64,000 nt of DNA from M3007 sp044224705 (GTDB lineage: Bacteria; Bacteroidota; Bacteroidia; Chitinophagales; Saprospiraceae), in assembly GCA_044224705.1 (NCBI GenBank), contig JBGAJY010000007.1:1-64000 (forward strand), given 5' to 3'. Position numbers and translations under genes: made by a program. Each line of letters opens with the position of its first letter. Positions within the stretch are counted from its first letter, which is position 1. The notes beneath the pieces are model-generated. The model saw only the letters and a program-made list of their open reading frames with translations. It ran no database searches and was not told the DNA's origin. This document shows positions 35,283-43,791 of the stretch, in pieces.

Positions 35283-36719
35283 ATGACATACGATCCACAC
35301 GGTTTTAAAAAATATTCGCGCCGCACACCGGCGTACCGCCCGGTCGCAGAACGCGTTCGCGACCACCAGGATGTGATTGATTATACGTCGTTTACCTCTG
35401 AATTAGCCCATGAGCAATCTGCCCGCTGCATGGGTTGCGGCGTTCCGTTTTGCCAGTCGGGCTGTCCTCTTGGCAATTATATCCCGGAATTCAACGCGGC
35501 GGTGCAGCAAGGCAACTGGCGACAGGCTTACCGCCTTCTGGCTCAAACCAACAATTTTCCCGAATTCACGGGTCGCATCTGCCCGGCCCCCTGCGAGCAC
35601 GCCTGTGTGCTGGGCATCCATCAGCAGCCCGTCGCGATCGAACATTTGGAACAAAAAATCATCGAAACGGCTTTTCACGAAGGCTGGGTGCAGCCAAGCC
35701 GGCCACTTTCGAAAAGCGGGAAAAAGGTAGCTGTAATCGGTTCCGGCCCCGCCGGGCTGGCTGCCGCCGATCAATTGAACCGTTTCGGACACGACGTGAC
35801 GGTGTTTGAAAAGGACGAGTTGCCAGGCGGCCTACTGCGCTTCGGCATTCCCGATTTCAAGCTGGAAAAATGGGTGGTGAATCGCAGAATTGCCCTGCTT
35901 CAGGAAGCAGGTGTGGTTTTTCAATGTGGTGTGGAGGTCGGAAAAGATGTTTCAGGCGCTGAATTGCTCCTGGAATATGATTCGCTTCTGCTGTGCACCG
36001 GTGCCATGTCGCCGCGCGATTTGAACCTGCCCGGCCGCGAACTGGCCGGCATTCATTTAGCCATGGAATACCTGACTGCGCAGAACCGCCGGATCGGCAA
36101 AACTGGTCGCCCCGACCCCTACCCCTCCGCCGCCGGAAAACACGTGGTCGTGATCGGCGGCGGCGATACCGGTTCCGATTGCGTGGGCAATGCCGTGCGC
36201 GAAGGCGCCCTGTCGGTGACACAAATCCAGTACCGCCCCAAGCCGCCCGAGCTGCGCCCTTCCGACAACCCGTGGCCTATGATGGCGGCTACGTTCACGA
36301 CTTCTTCTTCGCATGAAGAAGGCTGCGACAGGAGTTGGGAAATGCGGACCCGGTCATTTTGTGGCAACCGTTCCGGGCAAGTCTCCGGACTGGAAATCAG
36401 CGACTTGCAGTGGGGCAGGGATGCGACGACGGGCAAATTTTCTTTTTCGGAAAAACCGGACTCCATTCGGGAAATCCCTTGCGACCTCGCGCTCATCGCC
36501 ATCGGCTTTGAAGGCGTGCAGGACCATCCTCTGCTGACGGAACTCGGCTTGCCCAAAAACGAAGGGGGCACGATCGGAGCGGAACAACACCGGACGAAAC
36601 AGGATCGCGTTTTCGTTGCCGGTGACGCCCGTCGCGGCCAGTCGCTTGTGGTTTGGGCCATTGCCGAAGGGCGCGCTGCGGCATCGGCGGTGCATGAATT
36701 TTTACTGGATTATATTTGA
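35283..36719 (+). CDS. gltD: Glutamate synthase small subunit
   Basis: 478 residues. Supplies electrons from NAD(P)H to GltB. The N-terminal Cys-rich domain holds two 4Fe-4S clusters (CMGCGVPFCQSGCPLGN near 49-65 and CPAPCEHACVLG near 100). The FAD-binding motif GSGPAGLAAADQL is near residue 155, and a NAD(P)H-binding GGGDTGSDCVGNA near 295. The start is 3 bases after the gltB stop, which fits a heterodimer made from one message. Confidence 0.97.
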   Translation: MTYDPHGFKKYSRRTPAYRPVAERVRDHQDVIDYTSFTSELAHEQSARCMGCGVPFCQSGCPLGNYIPEFNAAVQQGNWRQAYRLLAQTNNFPEFTGRICPAPCEHACVLGIHQQPVAIEHLEQKIIETAFHEGWVQPSRPLSKSGKKVAVIGSGPAGLAAADQLNRFGHDVTVFEKDELPGGLLRFGIPDFKLEKWVVNRRIALLQEAGVVFQCGVEVGKDVSGAELLLEYDSLLLCTGAMSPRDLNLPGRELAGIHLAMEYLTAQNRRIGKTGRPDPYPSAAGKHVVVIGGGDTGSDCVGNAVREGALSVTQIQYRPKPPELRPSDNPWPMMAATFTTSSSHEEGCDRSWEMRTRSFCGNRSGQVSGLEISDLQWGRDATTGKFSFSEKPDSIREIPCDLALIAIGFEGVQDHPLLTELGLPKNEGGTIGAEQHRTKQDRVFVAGDARRGQSLVVWAIAEGRAAASAVHEFLLDYI

Positions 36720-36757
36720 GGAAACAAAGCGGCGCGGAATGCTGTTAAGTGCCCGAT

Positions 36758-37858
36758 ATGATAGGTTTCCGATTTTCAGAATTCACAGGCGATCCGAATC
36801 AGTCTCTGTTTGACCGGCTGTTCAAGATCTTTCAGGAACTGATGCTCTACACTTCCGGCGACGTCAGCGAGGCGCTCGCCTGGCTCAACGAGCTCGACCG
36901 GGAGTACAAACTGACCAGCGACGACTACGGCATGGCCGATTTTATTCGCGAACTCGAAGAGCGCGGATACATCCGCCGCGAAGGTCCGGGCGACGGCAAT
37001 GGCGACGCAGGCCTCGGCCCTACCCGCAAACTTGAAATCAGCATTCGCCAAAAAAGCCTCGACGACATCTTCGGCGACCTTAAAAAAGCCAAAAGCGGCA
37101 GGCACAACACCACCCACATCGGTCAGGGCGATGAGCATACTTCGGATGTGAAGCCTTACGAATTCGGCGACAGCCTCGAACAACTGGCCGTCACCAATTC
37201 GCTGCGCAATGCCTACATCAACCACGGCATCGAGGAATTCAACCTCACCCAGGACGACCTGGAAGTGCACGAAACCTATTATCAAAGCCAAATGTCGTCG
37301 GTGCTGATGATCGACATTTCGCACTCCATGATCCTGTACGGCGAAGACCGTATCACGCCGGCAAAAAAAGTGGCGCTCGCCCTGGCGGAATTTATCCAGA
37401 CCCGCTTCCCGAAAGACACCCTCGACATCATCGTTTTCGGCGACGACGCCTGGCCCATCGAACTGAAAGACGTGCCTTATCTGCAGGTGGGGCCGTACCA
37501 TACGAACACCGTCGCGGGGCTTGAACTGGCCCTGGATATCCTGAAAAAACGCCGCAACCCGAACAAACAGATCTTTATGATCACCGACGGCAAGCCGACC
37601 TGCCTGAAAATCGGGAAGAACTACTACAAAAACTCCTTCGGCCTCGACCGGAAGATCATCAACCGCTGCCTCAACCTGGCCTTGCGTTGCCGTAAAATGG
37701 ACGTGCCCATCACGACCTTCATGATCGCCCGCGACGCCTATCTCGTACGCTTTGTCGAAGCCTTCACGCAGGCCAACAACGGCAAGGCTTTTTATTCGTC
37801 GCTCGAAGGATTGGGCTCCTTCGTGCTGGAAAATTACAAGAGAAGGAAAAGGAAATGA
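36758..37858 (+). CDS. VWA-domain protein
   Basis: 366 residues from ATG 36758; a GTG three codons upstream is possible. The N-terminal 170 residues are helical and charged; the von Willebrand A domain follows with an intact metal site: D186-x-S188-x-S190 (MIDISHSM), Thr near 249-251, and D277 in FMITDGKP. Such cytoplasmic VWA proteins often work with a MoxR-type AAA+ ATPase, but none lies beside it here. No signal peptide. It follows gltD by 38 bases and could be read through from the glt operon. The exact role is unknown. Confidence 0.85.
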   Translation: MIGFRFSEFTGDPNQSLFDRLFKIFQELMLYTSGDVSEALAWLNELDREYKLTSDDYGMADFIRELEERGYIRREGPGDGNGDAGLGPTRKLEISIRQKSLDDIFGDLKKAKSGRHNTTHIGQGDEHTSDVKPYEFGDSLEQLAVTNSLRNAYINHGIEEFNLTQDDLEVHETYYQSQMSSVLMIDISHSMILYGEDRITPAKKVALALAEFIQTRFPKDTLDIIVFGDDAWPIELKDVPYLQVGPYHTNTVAGLELALDILKKRRNPNKQIFMITDGKPTCLKIGKNYYKNSFGLDRKIINRCLNLALRCRKMDVPITTFMIARDAYLVRFVEAFTQANNGKAFYSSLEGLGSFVLENYKRRKRK

Positions 37859-37927
37859 GTCGGTTCGCCCGTCTTTGAACGGGATTGCTGACTTTTGCGG
37901 CAGGGACGAGACGTCCCGTACACGGCT

Positions 37928-38233
37928 ATGTACATTCTCCTGATCACCATCGTTATCGGCCTCTTTGTGGCCATGTTGTTTGTAAATTTATACTTCCGCG
38001 CCAAGGTGCTGAAAGTGTATGGCGTACTGGTGCGCAACCACGTGGAGTTCGGCGCCGCCCATATTTTCAACCGGAAAAAACTGGAAGAGGAAATCCTGCC
38101 GCGTTATCCGCAGTTCCGCAACGAGATCGAAACGTTTGTGCGGCACATGCGGTACTCCATTCGGATGGCTTCTGTATTATTGCTGCTTATTACGGCGTTC
38201 GGAGCGGTACTGATGTGGTTCAGAGAAAATTAA
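37928..38233 (+). CDS. Small two-helix membrane protein
   Basis: 101 residues from ATG 37928. Two membrane segments, about residues 2-24 (ILLITIVIGLFVAMLFV) and 75-95 (ASVLLLLITAFGAVLMWF), flank a charged central part with NRKKLEEEILPRYP. No family recognised. It lies 69 bases after the VWA gene and 35 before the beta-barrel gene, all in the same direction. A short palindrome GGGACG-AGA-CGTCCC lies just upstream (37904-37918). Confidence 0.6.
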   Translation: MYILLITIVIGLFVAMLFVNLYFRAKVLKVYGVLVRNHVEFGAAHIFNRKKLEEEILPRYPQFRNEIETFVRHMRYSIRMASVLLLLITAFGAVLMWFREN

Positions 38234-38268
38234 TGCACCCTTTTTCTTCACCAATTAACACGTTCAGT

Positions 38269-38799
38269 ATGAAAAAACTTACACTTCTCTTTCTTGGCCT
38301 TTGCTGTTCGCTCGCCCTTACGGCACAAATTCACAAAGGCGTCGTTTTGCTCGGCGGAACGGTTGGTTTCAACAACGTCAGCTCGGACGGCGTCAGCTAC
38401 GGCATTCTCAATTTTTCGCCGAGCGCCGCCTTTTTTGTCGGCGACCGGACAGCCGTCGGTGGTTCGGTGAACATAGTGACCACCACCGGTGACCTCGACG
38501 GACAAACCAACCTCGGAATCAGCCCCTTGGTGCGCTATTATTTCAACGGAAGCGGCACCTCGCGCTTTTTCGGTCAGATCAATCTTGGTCTGCAAAGCAG
38601 CAAATCGGAAGGCTTCGACGCTACGACCAGCTACCTGTTCGGCGCGGGCGTCGGCGCGGATTTCTTTCTCAACGACCGCGTGGCCATCGAAGCGCTGCTC
38701 AATTACCAGCGCGTGGAAGCCACCGAAGGCGGCGGCGGATACAACGGCCTCGGCATCAACTTCGGCGTTGCCGCCTTTATCGGCGGGGGTAAAGAATAG
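38269..38799 (+). CDS. Outer-membrane beta-barrel protein
   Basis: 176 residues from ATG 38269 (MKKLTLLFLGLCCSLAL), with signal peptide cleaved after about residue 20 (LTAQ). The rest has alternating hydrophobic residues, aromatic ends and glycine-rich turns typical of a small 8-stranded barrel (GGSVNIVTTTGDL, VRYYFNGSGTSRFFGQI, LGINFGVAAFIGG). Similar to the OmpA-like beta-barrel group of Bacteroidota. The same frame is open upstream to 37885, but that part overlaps the previous gene and has no homology. A strong hairpin follows. Confidence 0.8.
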   Translation: MKKLTLLFLGLCCSLALTAQIHKGVVLLGGTVGFNNVSSDGVSYGILNFSPSAAFFVGDRTAVGGSVNIVTTTGDLDGQTNLGISPLVRYYFNGSGTSRFFGQINLGLQSSKSEGFDATTSYLFGAGVGADFFLNDRVAIEALLNYQRVEATEGGGGYNGLGINFGVAAFIGGGKE

Positions 38800-38831
38800 A
38801 ATTATCCTGACCATGGTTCCGGATTAATAAT

Positions 38832-38873
38832 CGCACCGGGAGTTTTCAATTTAAATTGAAAATTCCCGGTGCG
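38832..38873 (+). terminator. Long perfect hairpin after beta-barrel gene
   Basis: Arms of 21 bases (CGCACCGGGAGTTTTCAATTT and its complement, with one G-T pair) without a loop spacer, followed by only TTT. Likely a terminator between the beta-barrel gene and ndh. Confidence 0.65.
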
Positions 38874-38962
38874 TTTCAAACCCAAGCCTTCTTTCCGGCG
38901 TTTTACCTGCAGTATTTCCCAAGCACGGCGCTCCGCCGTTTTTTGCAGAAAAACGTTGCCCT

Positions 38963-40273
38963 ATGTCTTTCAACATTCCCGATACTACCCAAAAACGCGT
39001 CGTCATCATCGGCGGCGGGTTCGCCGGCCTCACCCTGGCGAGAAAACTTGAATCTTCTGATTTTCAAGTTGTTCTGATCGATAAAAACAATTACCACCAG
39101 TTCCAGCCGCTGTTCTACCAGGTCGCCATGGCGGGTCTGGAACCATCCAGCATCGTATTTCCCCTTCGCAAGGTTTTTCAGGGCAAAAAGAACGTTTTCA
39201 TACGGGTCACCACCGTGCGCGCCGTGCGCCCTGAAAGCCGTGAAATTGAAACTGATATTGGCACTTTGCGGTACGACTACCTGGTGCTCGCCCTGGGCAC
39301 CGACACCAACTGGTACGGCAACGAAGAGGTCCGCGCCAACGCCATCCCGATGAAATCGGTGAGCGAAGCGCTTTACCTCCGAAACACGATTTTTGAAGAT
39401 TACGAACGCGCCGTCACTTCCGACAGCGCCGAAGGCCGTCAGCCTTTACTCGATATCGTGGTAGTAGGAGGTGGCCCCACGGGCGTTGAAGTAGCCGGCG
39501 CACTGGCTGAAATGAAGAAGTACGTGATCCCGAAGGATTACGCCAATATCGGCCGCGACGAGATCGATATACACCTGATTCACGGCGACCCCAGGCTGCT
39601 CAGCACCATGTCGCCGCAGGCTTCTGAGAAAGCGGAACAATTTCTCCGGGATCTCGGCGTGCAATTGTGGCTCGACAAGGTGGTGACCGGTTACGATGGC
39701 GAAACGGTGTTCATCAACGACGGCTCCTCCATCCGTTCGGACAAGGTCATCTGGGCGGCGGGTGTTGTCAGCAATAAAATTGAAGGGCTGCCGGCGGAGT
39801 CCTACGTTCGCGGCAACCGTTTGAAAGTCAATGCTTTCAATCAGGTGGAAGGTTTCGACGACATATTTGCCCTGGGTGATATTACTTATCAAACCAACGA
39901 TGAAAAATACCCGAAGGGCCACCCTCAAGTGGCGCAGGTAGCGCTTCAGCAAGCGGCCTGCCTGGCCCAAAACCTGCGCCGCTGGCAAAGAGGCGCCGGG
40001 CCCCGGCCTTTCCGGTACCGCGACCTGGGCTCCATGGCCACCATCGGACGGCACCGGGCGGTAGCGGATTTGCCCTTTTGGCGTTTTCAGGGCGCTTTTG
40101 CCTGGTTCATTTGGCTGTTTGTGCACCTGTTTTCCCTGCTGGGCGCCAAGAACAAGCTGTTCGTGTTCATCAACTGGGTGGCCAACTACTTTACTTACGA
40201 CCAAAGCCTGCGCCTGGTGATCAAGCCCTGGCGTAAACCCAAACAACGCATTGTGGAAACAATGGAAGGTTAA
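38963..40273 (+). CDS. ndh: Type II NADH dehydrogenase (NDH-2)
   Basis: 436 residues. Peripheral membrane flavoprotein that oxidises NADH and reduces quinone without proton pumping. FAD-binding motif VVIIGGGFAGLTLAR near residue 13, the quinone-site segment FQPLFYQVAMAGLEP near 45, NADH-binding VVVGGGPTGVEVAGAL near 165, second FAD segment FALGDITY near 300 followed by QVAQVALQQA. The C-terminal 60 residues contain hydrophobic/aromatic stretches (AFAWFIWLFVHLFSLLG) that would anchor it. Bacteroidota NDH-2 often carry this tail. Monocistronic by its context. Confidence 0.93.
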   Translation: MSFNIPDTTQKRVVIIGGGFAGLTLARKLESSDFQVVLIDKNNYHQFQPLFYQVAMAGLEPSSIVFPLRKVFQGKKNVFIRVTTVRAVRPESREIETDIGTLRYDYLVLALGTDTNWYGNEEVRANAIPMKSVSEALYLRNTIFEDYERAVTSDSAEGRQPLLDIVVVGGGPTGVEVAGALAEMKKYVIPKDYANIGRDEIDIHLIHGDPRLLSTMSPQASEKAEQFLRDLGVQLWLDKVVTGYDGETVFINDGSSIRSDKVIWAAGVVSNKIEGLPAESYVRGNRLKVNAFNQVEGFDDIFALGDITYQTNDEKYPKGHPQVAQVALQQAACLAQNLRRWQRGAGPRPFRYRDLGSMATIGRHRAVADLPFWRFQGAFAWFIWLFVHLFSLLGAKNKLFVFINWVANYFTYDQSLRLVIKPWRKPKQRIVETMEG

Positions 40274-40302
40274 GAGCATGTCGGGGTTCAGCATTTTGCA
40301 AT

Positions 40303-40310
40303 TACATTTG
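40303..40310 (+). promoter_or_regulatory. -7 box TACATTTG before the AraC-type regulator
   Basis: Matches TAnnTTTG and lies 20 bases before ATG 40331. No TTG at the standard -33 distance. Confidence 0.4.
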
Positions 40311-40330
40311 CAAAAAGTACCTTATTACCC

Positions 40331-41889
40331 ATGTGCCGATTTGCGCTCCGTTGTTGTTGGTTGATGCTCTTGTTTGCCGCAAGTGAGTACCGGGTTATTG
40401 CCCAAAATCAAGTCGTCCTCGATTCGCTCAATCAGCGCATCGGTTTATTGCGCACCCTCGCCCAGGCAGGAAATTTCGAACAGGGCCAAGTGGAGGCGGA
40501 GTCCTTCCGTGCATTTTTGATTCGCCAAAAACTCGCTGTCCCGACGCAGGTCATACCCACCATTTCCGCCATTTATCAGGCCAATAAAGATTCGGCAAGC
40601 GCCTTTTCTTTCCTTGCCACAGCGGAACGCGACGCCCGACTGCAACGCAGGCCCGAAGCACGTGTGGCCATGTACCAATCACTGGTCACGGCTTACGAGC
40701 GCTGGAATCAACTCCGGGGAGTTCCCTCCGCGCGTACCGCGACTTATCTGCCGCCCAGGATTCTCTGGCCGCCCAGCGGGTTGCCCTGGAAACGGCGACG
40801 CTGCGGCGTTCCTTGGATTCTTTGCAGGCTCTGCGCGTGCTGGAAGGGCACGACAACCCGCAGGTGATCAAGATGGACCGCGATTGGTTGCTCATCGCAG
40901 GCGGTATAGCCAGTCTGCTGCTTTTATTGCTTTTACTGACGAATACCCGCATCCGCAGCCGTTGGCGCAAACGCCTGGAACAGCGCGAACTGGAACTGCA
41001 AATTGAACGCGCTAACGAACGACAGGCTTTTGAGCAAATGCTTGCTGCACAGACTATTCCGGCGATTACAGCGGAAAAAAAGGCGCTGGAAAATCCGCTC
41101 GAATTCACGCCCGACAACGCGGGCGCACCCGATAAAATCGCCCTGCTCATCGAACCCAACCGTCAGGTGGTGATCTACTTGAAGTCGCTGCTCAGCGACC
41201 GCTTCCGGGTAGAAACTGCCCAGACCGCCAACGACGGCCTGCAACGCGCCGCCGACCTGCTGCCCGACCTCATCGTTTGTGATGCGGTACTCAACGGTAA
41301 AACGGGCATCGACGTGGCGCGGCAAATCAAGCTTTCCGAGCGCACCAACCACATCCCGGTCATTCTGCTCAGCGACCGACATGGCAATGAAGGCAAGCTC
41401 GATGCCCTCCGGGCAGGCGCCGAAGCCTGGTTCACCCGTCCGGTGCTCGACGACGAATTCGACGCATCGGTACAGCGCCTGCTCGATGCGCGCAAGGAAA
41501 AGCATGACCTGTTTGCACGTGTGCTGCATTTCTGGTTCACCGACCACCGCGAGACCCTGGACAACCGGTTCCTGAACCAAACCATGCTGTTCATTGAACA
41601 GCACCTTTCGGACCCCGATTTTATGGCCGACGAACTGGCCAAAAAGATCCAGCTGCCGCGGCACCATTTTGTCAAAAAGCTGGGCGTACTGACGGGCAAG
41701 GAACCCATCCAGTTGATCCGCGAAATGCGTCTGGAAAAAGCCAAGGTACTGCTGGAAAAACGCGCCGGAACGCCGCAGGCCATCTCCGACCTGGTCGGAT
41801 TCAGCAATCCGGGCACTTTCGCGCTGGCGTTTAAGGAATATTTTGGGGAGAATACGTTGTTGTTGCAAACGCCGCCACATCAACCATAG
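40331..41889 (+). pseudogene. Membrane-bound receiver/AraC regulator, frameshifted
   Basis: Two overlapping frames together make one typical protein. Frame 1 (40331-40867) has a signal peptide (CCWLMLLFAASEYRVIA) and a helical sensor part up to AYERWNQLRG. Frame 2 continues with SSLRAYRDLSAAQDSLAA, a coiled coil, a membrane helix (near 40900-40935), a receiver domain and an AraC DNA-binding domain (MADELAKKIQLPRHHFVKKL and the second helix pair with DLVGFSNPGTFALAF). Joining them needs a -1 shift, most simply at the G4 run 40716-40719, where one G may be missing. It may be a true mutation, programmed frameshift or sequencing error. In the receiver, the phospho-acceptor Asp is kept (VCDAVLNG) but the acidic pair is EP and the conserved Lys is Arg. 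Confidence 0.8.
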
Positions 41890-41935
41890 TAGTAGGCAAC
41901 AAGGATTTTTCTGCCTGGATCAAGACGCCCTGCCA

Positions 41936-42823
41936 ATGGAAAACCAACTGTTTACAGCCAACATAAAAATTTTATTGACCGCCGGAAAATTACATTCGGC
42001 GGTGGAAGAATTGGTCAAGTTTCTCGCTTCCCATGCTTCCGACGATCTTTACAATTGCGCTATCCAACTTAGCGGCCATTTTGCAAGAGTTGAAGCAGAA
42101 TATCACAAAGGCCTGATTTCTGCTGCTGATCGTGAAAAGGAACGGCTGTTTGTCACAAATACAATCCTGGAACATGTTTTACCGAAGATTTCCCAACTTC
42201 AGCAATCATATGAGGCGCCTGAATTGGGCTCTGTCGGGAAATTACTTCATAATGTTCCGGCTAAAATGTTTGTCGGCACACCTACGCGTTGTACCGTTCG
42301 AATAGCCAAAGACGTTGTTCATCTCCTCGAAAATTTCTCATCCGGTCCGGATTCCATAATCACAGATATTGAAATTGCCAAAGTGATGGAAGTTCAGATT
42401 TTCGGGATGGAAGGAAATGTGTTTACGATCGAGGGTTCAAGTCATTCTGCACAGGCAATCAGTACCAGCCGGTTCAATGAATGGATTTTCCATGTCACTC
42501 CCCATCAGCAAGGCCATTTCCATTTGATCCTTCGGATCAATATTGTTGAAACCATCGACGGCAAAGAATACCCTCGCGATACTGTACTTGAACAAGCCGT
42601 AGAGGTCACAACTTCACTTCCAGTCAACTTTTTCACTACTTCGACCGGCTGGCAATATGCCTCCGTTCAGGTGAATTACCTCGCTTCTAAAAAGATACCG
42701 GTAGTACTTCCAGAAGTTGAAGGCAAATGGAACGGCCGCAATCGAATTGTTCGAATTGCGATCTGGGTTGCTCTTGGAATCCTGCTTGCACTTCTGGGCT
42801 ATTGCGCTTCCCATCGATTCTGA
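41936..42823 (+). CDS. EAD11-like protein, N-terminal part (ends at an in-frame TGA)
   Basis: 295 residues from ATG 41936. Residues about 5-85 match the pattern of effector-associated domain 11 (ILLTAGKLHSAVEELVKFL, then DLYNCAIQLSGHFARVE and GLISAADRE), a helical adaptor found in Bacteroidota conflict systems. Residues about 100-240 form a beta-rich domain beginning LLHNVPAKMFVG followed by RCTVRIAK, which I have seen only as uncharacterised. A membrane helix closes the part (RIAIWVALGILLALLGYC, about 268-288). The reading frame continues beyond the TGA at 42821 into the next part with no new ATG, so the stop looks like an interruption. The DNA is visibly less GC-rich than that of its neighbours, suggesting transfer. 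Confidence 0.7.
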   Translation: MENQLFTANIKILLTAGKLHSAVEELVKFLASHASDDLYNCAIQLSGHFARVEAEYHKGLISAADREKERLFVTNTILEHVLPKISQLQQSYEAPELGSVGKLLHNVPAKMFVGTPTRCTVRIAKDVVHLLENFSSGPDSIITDIEIAKVMEVQIFGMEGNVFTIEGSSHSAQAISTSRFNEWIFHVTPHQQGHFHLILRINIVETIDGKEYPRDTVLEQAVEVTTSLPVNFFTTSTGWQYASVQVNYLASKKIPVVLPEVEGKWNGRNRIVRIAIWVALGILLALLGYCASHRF

Positions 42824-43765
42824 CACTCGGGTACGTTAAGCAAGGCCGATCCGCCCGTACAAAAAAAAGAATGGAAGGTGTTTCTGCATCTTGCCCAAAC
42901 TGACGACATCAAACATATTCAGTTAGATTCAATTTCCGGTGTTGGGTATGAAGTTGTAAACGATACTTTGCTAGCCTTATCGGTACCTCCGGAATTTGAT
43001 TACCATGAATTCAGTATTTTTTTCAACGCACACTATCCAAGCACAAAAAGCTCCACTATCAGCAGGGATAGTCAACACCTTTTTTTAGAGATTAACAATA
43101 AAATTATTCATAATGAGCCCCTGGACTTCGGCTTAGGCTATCGAGGCTCGGCTCCTTCACCAAATTATACAATTTGGCTGGTGGTTCCTCTGTCCGAATT
43201 GAACCATTTTCCTCTAAATGCAAATGGTGACAGAATTGCACAGGTTAGAATCAATAAGAAAGGGGATGGATACAAATGGAAATTCCTGCACACTCAGGTT
43301 CTCGTCACCCAGGCTCCGCCCGAAGATGGGTTGGTCTACGTTGAAATTGGCTATCCTGGAACGCCTTTCAAGGCTTTGTGGAGCAGAAGAATATACATGG
43401 AAGGGAATATGACTATTTGGTGCGATTTGAATCTGCCTACTTACGACGAAAGAAAAACATCGAAAAGGTCTGAGGAGCCGAAATCTACACCAGGACCAGA
43501 AATCCCCGTTCAGTGGCCTGGCTTTGACCCTTTTGTCCCTCCGGTTCAAAATCCCAATGACCATAAAAGGGTCCCCATCGCTTATACGCCAACTAACGAG
43601 CCCACCTTTATCAAACTGCTTGCCAAGCAAATGAATGCTGAAGCGGTGGAGTTTCTAATGGAAGAGAAAGTACAATCAAAATTATATCGGGTTGAAGGAA
43701 GAGAATCGATCGAACTGGACATGATTAAAAAAATTCAGGAGAATTTAGAAATCAAGCATGAATAA
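42824..43765 (+). pseudogene. C-terminal part of the interrupted EAD11-like gene
   Basis: The frame is the same as that of 41936-42823 and is open directly after the TGA (HSGTLSKADPP and onward). No ATG is present near its beginning; the first possible start is GTG 42878, giving 295 residues. It looks like the extracytoplasmic part behind the membrane helix: beta-rich sequence with LPTYDERK and a proline-rich stretch, then a helical end (FIKLLAKQMNAEAVEFLME). No catalytic motif was recognised. Either a separate, GTG-started protein, translated by read-through, or a broken gene. Low GC like the first part. Confidence 0.6.
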
Positions 43766-43791
43766 GCCTACTTGAAAGGCTGTTCAACGCC

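Noticed and set aside
37885..38268. In-frame extension upstream of the beta-barrel protein
   Set aside because: It overlaps the small membrane-protein gene in another frame, and the signal peptide begins at 38269.
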